Source: Brevibacillus_C sp046036945 (GTDB lineage Bacteria; Bacillota; Bacilli; Brevibacillales; Brevibacillaceae). Taken from it: a DNA stretch of 64,000 nt. The notes under the pieces are model-generated. The model searched no databases and had not been told where the DNA came from. It saw nothing but the letters and a program-made list of their open reading frames with translations. Numbering within the stretch: the first letter of the stretch is position 1; each line of letters begins with the position of its first letter. The DNA lies in NCBI RefSeq assembly GCF_046036945.1, contig NZ_JBJQOQ010000002.1, positions 303,158-367,157 on the forward strand. The letters are read 5' to 3'. The position numbers were made by a program, and so were the translations under genes. This document shows, one piece after another, positions 59,960 through 64,000 of this stretch.

Positions 59960-60718
59960 GTGTTAGCCAAACGAATCATTCCTTGCCTGGACGTAAAAGA
60001 TGGACGAGTCGTCAAGGGGATCCAATTCCTCGGCCTGCGCGATGCCGGAGATCCGGTGGAGTTGGCAAAAAAATACAGCGAAGAGCGGGCTGACGAGCTG
60101 GTTTTTCTCGATATATCCGCATCACATGAAGGGCGCAAAACGATGGTAGACGTCATTGAACAGACGGCGGCCAACATTACGATTCCGTTTACGGTCGGGG
60201 GCGGCATTAACAGCGTAGACGATATGAAGCGAATTTTGCGGGCTGGCGCTGATAAGATCTCTCTTAACACGGCTGCCGTGCTGCGGCCGGAGTTGATTCG
60301 GGAGGGTTCCAGGGTCTTCGGGTCTCAATGTATTGTCGTCGCGATTGATGCCCGCCGTACCGGCGAAGGCAAATGGGAGGTCTACACCCACGGCGGCCGA
60401 AACGCCACTGGGCGGGATGTCATTGACTGGGCGAAAGAGGCTGAATCGTTGGGAGCGGGAGAGATCCTTTTGACCAGCATGGATCACGACGGAGAGAAGC
60501 AGGGATTCGGCATTGAATTGACCCGCTCCGTCTCTGAAGCAGTCGGCATTCCGGTGATCGCCTCCGGGGGAGCCGGGGGTGTAGAACACTTTGCTGAAGT
60601 CTTAACCGCCGGGAAGGCGGACGCAGCCCTTGCCGCTTCTATTTTCCACTACGCGGAGACGTCCATTTCTTCCGTAAAAGCTCATCTAGCCAAGAGAGGG
60701 GTTGTGGTTCGGCCATGA
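59960..60718 (+). CDS. hisF: Imidazole glycerol phosphate synthase, cyclase subunit
   Basis: 252 residues, TIM barrel related to HisA. IIPCLDVKDGRVVKG (catalytic Asp), FTVGGGI, LTSMDHDGEKQGF and ASGGAGG. GTG start at 59960, with GGAGGAGG at 59943-59950. Confidence 0.95.
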   Translation: MLAKRIIPCLDVKDGRVVKGIQFLGLRDAGDPVELAKKYSEERADELVFLDISASHEGRKTMVDVIEQTAANITIPFTVGGGINSVDDMKRILRAGADKISLNTAAVLRPELIREGSRVFGSQCIVVAIDARRTGEGKWEVYTHGGRNATGRDVIDWAKEAESLGAGEILLTSMDHDGEKQGFGIELTRSVSEAVGIPVIASGGAGGVEHFAEVLTAGKADAALAASIFHYAETSISSVKAHLAKRGVVVRP

Positions 60719-61350
60719 AAAATGCTATTCCCTGGGAGAGTTTGCGCTTTGATGCCGACGGGCTCATCCCGGTTGTCGTACAGGATGCTGTCAGTAAAGA
60801 GGTGCTGACGCTTGCCTATATGAACCGCACTTCTTTGGAAAAAACAGCAGAAACCGGTGAAACCTGGTTTTGGAGCCGGTCCCGCCAGGAGCTTTGGCAT
60901 AAAGGCGCTACCTCAGGAAACACCCAGCGCGTGGTCTCGTTGCGTGTCGATTGTGACGGGGATGCCCTGGTGGTTCAGGTGATTCCAAATGGTCCGGCGT
61001 GTCATCGCGAAACTTACTCCTGCTTCGCCGGCATCACTCTGGAATCGCAGGACAACCTCGGAGAGCCGGATCGCTTTGCGATTTTGAATGAACTGGAGAG
61101 CTTGATTGCCGCCAGGGAGGCAGAGCGTCCGGAGGGTTCTTATTGTACGTATCTGTTTGAAAAAGGCGTAGATAAGATCTTGAAAAAGGTGGGGGAAGAA
61201 GCCGCTGAAGTGATTATTGCGGCAAAAAACCGCAGCCACGACGAACTGCAATACGAAGCGGCTGACCTGCTCTTTCACCTGCTTGTTCTGCTGCGGGAAC
61301 AAAAGCTCCCGTTGGATGATGTGCTGGCTGAGCTGAAGCATCGGCGCTAA
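60715..61350 (+). CDS. hisIE: Bifunctional phosphoribosyl-AMP cyclohydrolase/phosphoribosyl-ATP pyrophosphatase
   Basis: 211 residues: HisI part (about 1-115; SRSRQELWHKGATSGN, RVDCDGDALV) and HisE part (about 120-208; KILKKVGEEAAEVIIAAK). Performs the second and third steps. Overlaps hisF by 4 bases. Last gene of the operon; no clear terminator in the 85 bases that follow. Confidence 0.95.
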   Translation: MKNAIPWESLRFDADGLIPVVVQDAVSKEVLTLAYMNRTSLEKTAETGETWFWSRSRQELWHKGATSGNTQRVVSLRVDCDGDALVVQVIPNGPACHRETYSCFAGITLESQDNLGEPDRFAILNELESLIAAREAERPEGSYCTYLFEKGVDKILKKVGEEAAEVIIAAKNRSHDELQYEAADLLFHLLVLLREQKLPLDDVLAELKHRR

Positions 61351-61435
61351 GCTGCAGCGTGCAAATTTGAAATATGATGTATCGTATCAGAGAAAATCGC
61401 GCATCCTATGGTAAAAAAAGGGTGGGTGATTTTCT

Positions 61436-62149
61436 TTGAATGAGCAAAAATGGATGAAAGCAATGGCTTCATTGGTGTTGGCGTTTTCGCTGTTTGCCTG
61501 GGCTCCGCAACAAATGGCAGATGCCAAAGAAGGCGGCCGCCAACATCATGATCGACCGTATGGTTTGGATATTATGGGGTCTTCAGCTGTTCAGCGGCTG
61601 CTAAATGTTGACGAAGCGACTCTAAGGCAAGCTTTGCGGGACAAGGACCAATCATTGGCTGAGTTTGCTGCTGCCAAAAAGGTAAGTGTCGACGATTTGG
61701 TTGCCGCGATCGCAAAAGAAAGAGCAGAGCGTCTCGATAAAGCCGTATCGGAAGGGAAACTTACGGCAGCTGACGCTGAACAGATGAAGAGCAGGCAGGC
61801 AGCCGGAATTAAGATGAAAGTAACGACAAAGCCGTCCGATTGGAAGCGTTGGAAGCAGAAAAGACTGCAGCTATTGGCTGAGACGCTGAAGATGGAACCG
61901 GCTCAGTTGACAGATCAGCTGAAGCAGGGAAAATCGCTTGCGGAAATTGCCAGCAGTCAAAATGTCTCACAGGATAAGCTGAAAGCGGCCCTGCATGCGA
62001 TGATGACGGATCGGATTAACCAAAAGGTCGCGAACGGCCTGTTGGCTCCAAGCAAGGCAGAGAAATGGAAGGAAAAGCTGAATACGCAGATCGACAAGCG
62101 AATTCATTTCAAGTACGCGGCGAATAAACACAAGGAACATGAGCAATAA
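61436..62149 (+). CDS. Secreted protein with tandem helical modules
   Basis: 237 residues: signal peptide (about 1-30), then two related units (about 50-120 and 143-220). Each holds a Leu-rich helix followed by SLAEFAAAKKVSVDDL or SLAEIASSQNVSQDKL and a basic helix. The C-terminus is Lys/His-rich. Such modules recur in secreted Firmicute proteins of unknown role. TTG start at 61436 after GGTGGGTG; an ATG at 61454 is possible. Single gene with its own terminator. Confidence 0.72.
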   Translation: MNEQKWMKAMASLVLAFSLFAWAPQQMADAKEGGRQHHDRPYGLDIMGSSAVQRLLNVDEATLRQALRDKDQSLAEFAAAKKVSVDDLVAAIAKERAERLDKAVSEGKLTAADAEQMKSRQAAGIKMKVTTKPSDWKRWKQKRLQLLAETLKMEPAQLTDQLKQGKSLAEIASSQNVSQDKLKAALHAMMTDRINQKVANGLLAPSKAEKWKEKLNTQIDKRIHFKYAANKHKEHEQ

Positions 62150-62153
62150 GAAG

Positions 62154-62178
62154 AAGGAGGGCAAACCTCCTTTTTTCT
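62154..62178 (+). terminator. Terminator of the repeat-protein gene
   Basis: AAGGAGG/CCTCCTT with GCAAA loop and T run. Confidence 0.9.
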
Positions 62179-62231
62179 TTGGCGGTAAGCGTAAGGAAAA
62201 CATTGGAGGTGCCAGTAAGTTAAAAACCATG

Positions 62232-62260
62232 TTGACATATCGGAATAGCGGTAATATAAC
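62232..62260 (+). promoter_or_regulatory. Promoter of the cystine transporter gene
   Basis: TTGACA (62232-62237), 17 bp, TATAAC (62255-62260). GGAATA occurs twice, in and just after the promoter (62242 and 62262), which might be a cysteine-regulator site. Confidence 0.7.
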
Positions 62261-62317
62261 TGGAATATCTCTTTCAATACAGAGAAGAATTCTTTTGAGA
62301 AAACGGGAGGGATTCCG

Positions 62318-63700
62318 ATGACAACGCTATGGACGATTGTCAACATTGCGGTTTTGGCTGCAATTATTTATGTCCTTTATTCTTTGCAAAAAAAGCATGT
62401 CTCGTTCTCAAAGCGGGTTTTCCTTGCTTTAGGTACAGGTATAGTCTTTGGACTCGCCCTGCAGTTCATTTACGGAGCGACTTCAGATGTGATGAAGACC
62501 TCGATGGACTGGTTTAATATCGTAGGGAAGGGCTATGTGAAGCTGCTGCAGATGATCGTGACGCCCTTAGTCTTTTTGTCCATTCTTTCGGCCTTTACAA
62601 AAGTCAAATTGACTCAAAACCTGGGAAAGATCAGTACTCTGATCATCGGTTCTTTGGTCGTGACGACGGCAATTGCCGCGGTGATCGGGATCGGGTCATC
62701 CTATGTATTTCATCTGGAGACGATCCAAATTGAACAGGGCAACGCAGAAGCAGCCCGTGCCGAACAGGTGGAACAGCGTTTAGGCGATATACAGGGGCTC
62801 ACTTTCCCACAAAAGATCCTGGAACTTCTCCCGGCCAATCCGTTTCTTGACTTCACGGGGGCGAGAGCTACATCGATTATTGCAGTGGTGATTTTTGCGG
62901 CCATTCTCGGAGTTGCGTACCTCGGGGTCAAGCGGAAAAACCCCGAGCAGGCTGATCGTTTTGCGGGGATCGTGGAAACCTTTTACGTGATTATTATGAG
63001 AGTAGTAACGCTGATTTTGCGCTTGACCCCGTACGGAGTACTGGCGTTGATTACAAAAGTGGCGGCAACGAGCGATTATGCGGCCATTTGGAAGTTAGGC
63101 ACCTTTGTCGTTGCTTCTTACGCCGCGCTGCTGCTCATGTTTGTGGTACACCTGCTGTTGGTTGCGGCTGTAAAGATGAATCCCATCTTCTACGTAAGAA
63201 AGGTATTTCCGGCACTTTCCTTTGCTTTTACTTCCAGAACGAGTGCGGGTACCTTGCCGTTGACAGTGAAAACTCAAACAGACGAGTTGGGTGTTCCTGA
63301 AGGGATTGCCAACTTTGCCGGGACGTTTGGCGTCTCCATTGGTCAAAATGGCTGCGCCGGCATTTATCCGGCGATGCTGGCCGTGATGGCGGCGCCTTCG
63401 GTCGGAATCGATCCGTTTACGCCTTCATTCATCCTGACCCTGATCGCAGTAGTTGCCATCAGTTCGTTTGGTGTAGCCGGTGTCGGCGGCGGCGCTACTT
63501 TTGCTTCGCTGCTGGTATTGTCCACATTGAACCTGCCGATCGCGCTGGTTGCTCTGCTCATATCCGTCGAACCGCTGATTGACATGGGGCGGACTGCTTT
63601 AAATGTCAGCGGAAGCATGGTTGCCGGGATTCTGACGAGCCGCATCACCAAGGATGTCAATCCGATCGTCTCAACCGGGCAGAGTCACGCGGAAGCATAA
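62318..63700 (+). CDS. tcyP: L-cystine/dicarboxylate symporter (TcyP-like)
   Basis: 460-residue DAACS-family carrier with about nine to ten membrane segments. The opening, including LQKKHVSFSKRVFLALG and GKGYVKLLQMIVTPLVF, follows Bacillus TcyP, a sodium-coupled cystine importer. TSRTSAGTLPLT and VGGGATFASLLVLS are the hairpin motifs of the family. ATG at 62318 with CGGGAGGG. A dicarboxylate or glutamate carrier is the alternative. Confidence 0.85.
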   Translation: MTTLWTIVNIAVLAAIIYVLYSLQKKHVSFSKRVFLALGTGIVFGLALQFIYGATSDVMKTSMDWFNIVGKGYVKLLQMIVTPLVFLSILSAFTKVKLTQNLGKISTLIIGSLVVTTAIAAVIGIGSSYVFHLETIQIEQGNAEAARAEQVEQRLGDIQGLTFPQKILELLPANPFLDFTGARATSIIAVVIFAAILGVAYLGVKRKNPEQADRFAGIVETFYVIIMRVVTLILRLTPYGVLALITKVAATSDYAAIWKLGTFVVASYAALLLMFVVHLLLVAAVKMNPIFYVRKVFPALSFAFTSRTSAGTLPLTVKTQTDELGVPEGIANFAGTFGVSIGQNGCAGIYPAMLAVMAAPSVGIDPFTPSFILTLIAVVAISSFGVAGVGGGATFASLLVLSTLNLPIALVALLISVEPLIDMGRTALNVSGSMVAGILTSRITKDVNPIVSTGQSHAEA

Positions 63701-63726
63701 ATAGAGAGTGAACATGGACGGACCCA

Positions 63727-63757
63727 TCCCCTTCCTGTTTGGGAGGGGAATTCTTTT
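63727..63757 (+). terminator. Terminator of the cystine transporter gene
   Basis: TCCCCTTCC with GGGAGGGGA (one G-U), TGTTT loop, then T-rich sequence. Confidence 0.8.
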
Positions 63758-63815
63758 TCTGCAGGCTCTTTCATTTACCGCGGTAATGTTGGTAAAAAAA
63801 TAGCGAAAAATAGTA

Positions 63816-63845
63816 TTGACTTTCTATGTGTTAGTGTGATAGATT
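63816..63845 (+). promoter_or_regulatory. Upstream rRNA-type promoter (P1)
   Basis: TTGACT (63816-63821), 18 bp, TAGATT (63840-63845), preceded by an A-rich UP-like tract (63794-63811). Confidence 0.6.
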
Positions 63846-63911
63846 ATTCATTGTCGCTGCTGAGCGGCGAAATCGATAGAGTGAAAAAGAGAAACGGCTT
63901 CAAAAAAACTC

Positions 63912-63941
63912 TTGACTCTATGAAATCGAATGTGGTATAGT
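63912..63941 (+). promoter_or_regulatory. Downstream rRNA-type promoter (P2)
   Basis: TTGACT (63912-63917), 18 bp, TATAGT (63936-63941), with an A-rich tract just before. About 96 bp after P1, the usual tandem layout. Confidence 0.75.
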
Positions 63942-63960
63942 AGAAAACGTTCGACAAAAA

Positions 63961-64000
63961 TGCTCTTTGAAAACTGAACAGCGAAGCGTTTTAGTGAGTA
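63961..64000 (+). ncRNA. Start of an rrn operon leader (partial)
   Basis: TGCTCTTTGAAAACTGAACA begins at 63961, the boxA-like leader sequence typical of Bacillaceae and Paenibacillaceae rRNA operons. The 16S gene would lie beyond the right edge. Confidence 0.65.

Overview
The window reads as a chromosomal segment of a moderately GC-rich, endospore-former-type Firmicute, most likely a Brevibacillus-like member of the Paenibacillaceae. The grounds are AGGAGG-type ribosome sites, frequent TTG/GTG starts, AhrC/ArgR-type ARG boxes, a LexA/DinR box before uvrB, and local gene orders shared with Bacillus (ftsE-ftsX-ctp-minJ-uvrB-uvrA-hprK-yvoF-hisZGDBHAF-IE). The species is an inference; no rRNA gene lies inside the window. 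No CRISPR array, insertion sequence, prophage or tRNA gene was seen.

Layout. 0.2-1.0 kb: a YciI-family protein and a cytochrome c lipoprotein. 1.0-17.5 kb: a dispersed arginine regulon in three transcription units, argC-argB-argD, carA-carB-argF and argG-argH. Each is preceded by promoter sequence with overlapping ARG boxes set 20 bp apart. argJ is absent between argC and argB. Between these units lie a reverse-strand ECF sigma/anti-sigma pair, a secreted protein resembling cyclohexadienyl dehydratase, a 25-codon secreted-peptide gene, and a DUF5317/HD-GYP pair.

17.6-41.1 kb is an accessory metabolic region with two successive NtrC-type two-component systems. The first is a kinase with a solute-binding-fold sensor plus a sigma-54 activator. 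It sits before a three-gene amino-acid ABC transporter with a near-consensus -24/-12 promoter. The second is a kinase, a sigma-54 activator and an OpuC-type binding lipoprotein. It precedes a ten-gene operon that starts at a consensus-like -24/-12 promoter (28597-28612). This operon interleaves a complete OpuC-type (quaternary-amine/onium) ABC importer with an enolase-superfamily enzyme, two aldehyde dehydrogenases, a divergent aspartase/fumarase-superfamily lyase, a zinc alcohol dehydrogenase and an iron alcohol dehydrogenase. I do not recognise it as a described pathway, and it is the best candidate here for a new catabolic system. A further iron-type alcohol dehydrogenase follows as its own unit.

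41.3-54.7 kb is housekeeping: ftsE-ftsX with a coiled-coil M23 peptidase and a carboxy-terminal processing protease, a MinJ-like protein, a stray flgD-like gene on the minus strand, uvrB-uvrA with a LexA box, a decayed yvlD remnant, hprK and an acyltransferase. 54.7-61.4 kb is a complete, tightly overlapping histidine operon. 61.4-63.7 kb holds a secreted protein with a tandem repeat and a TcyP-like cystine transporter. The last 200 bp carry two tandem strong promoters and an rRNA-leader-like sequence, so an rrn operon very probably begins just past the right edge.
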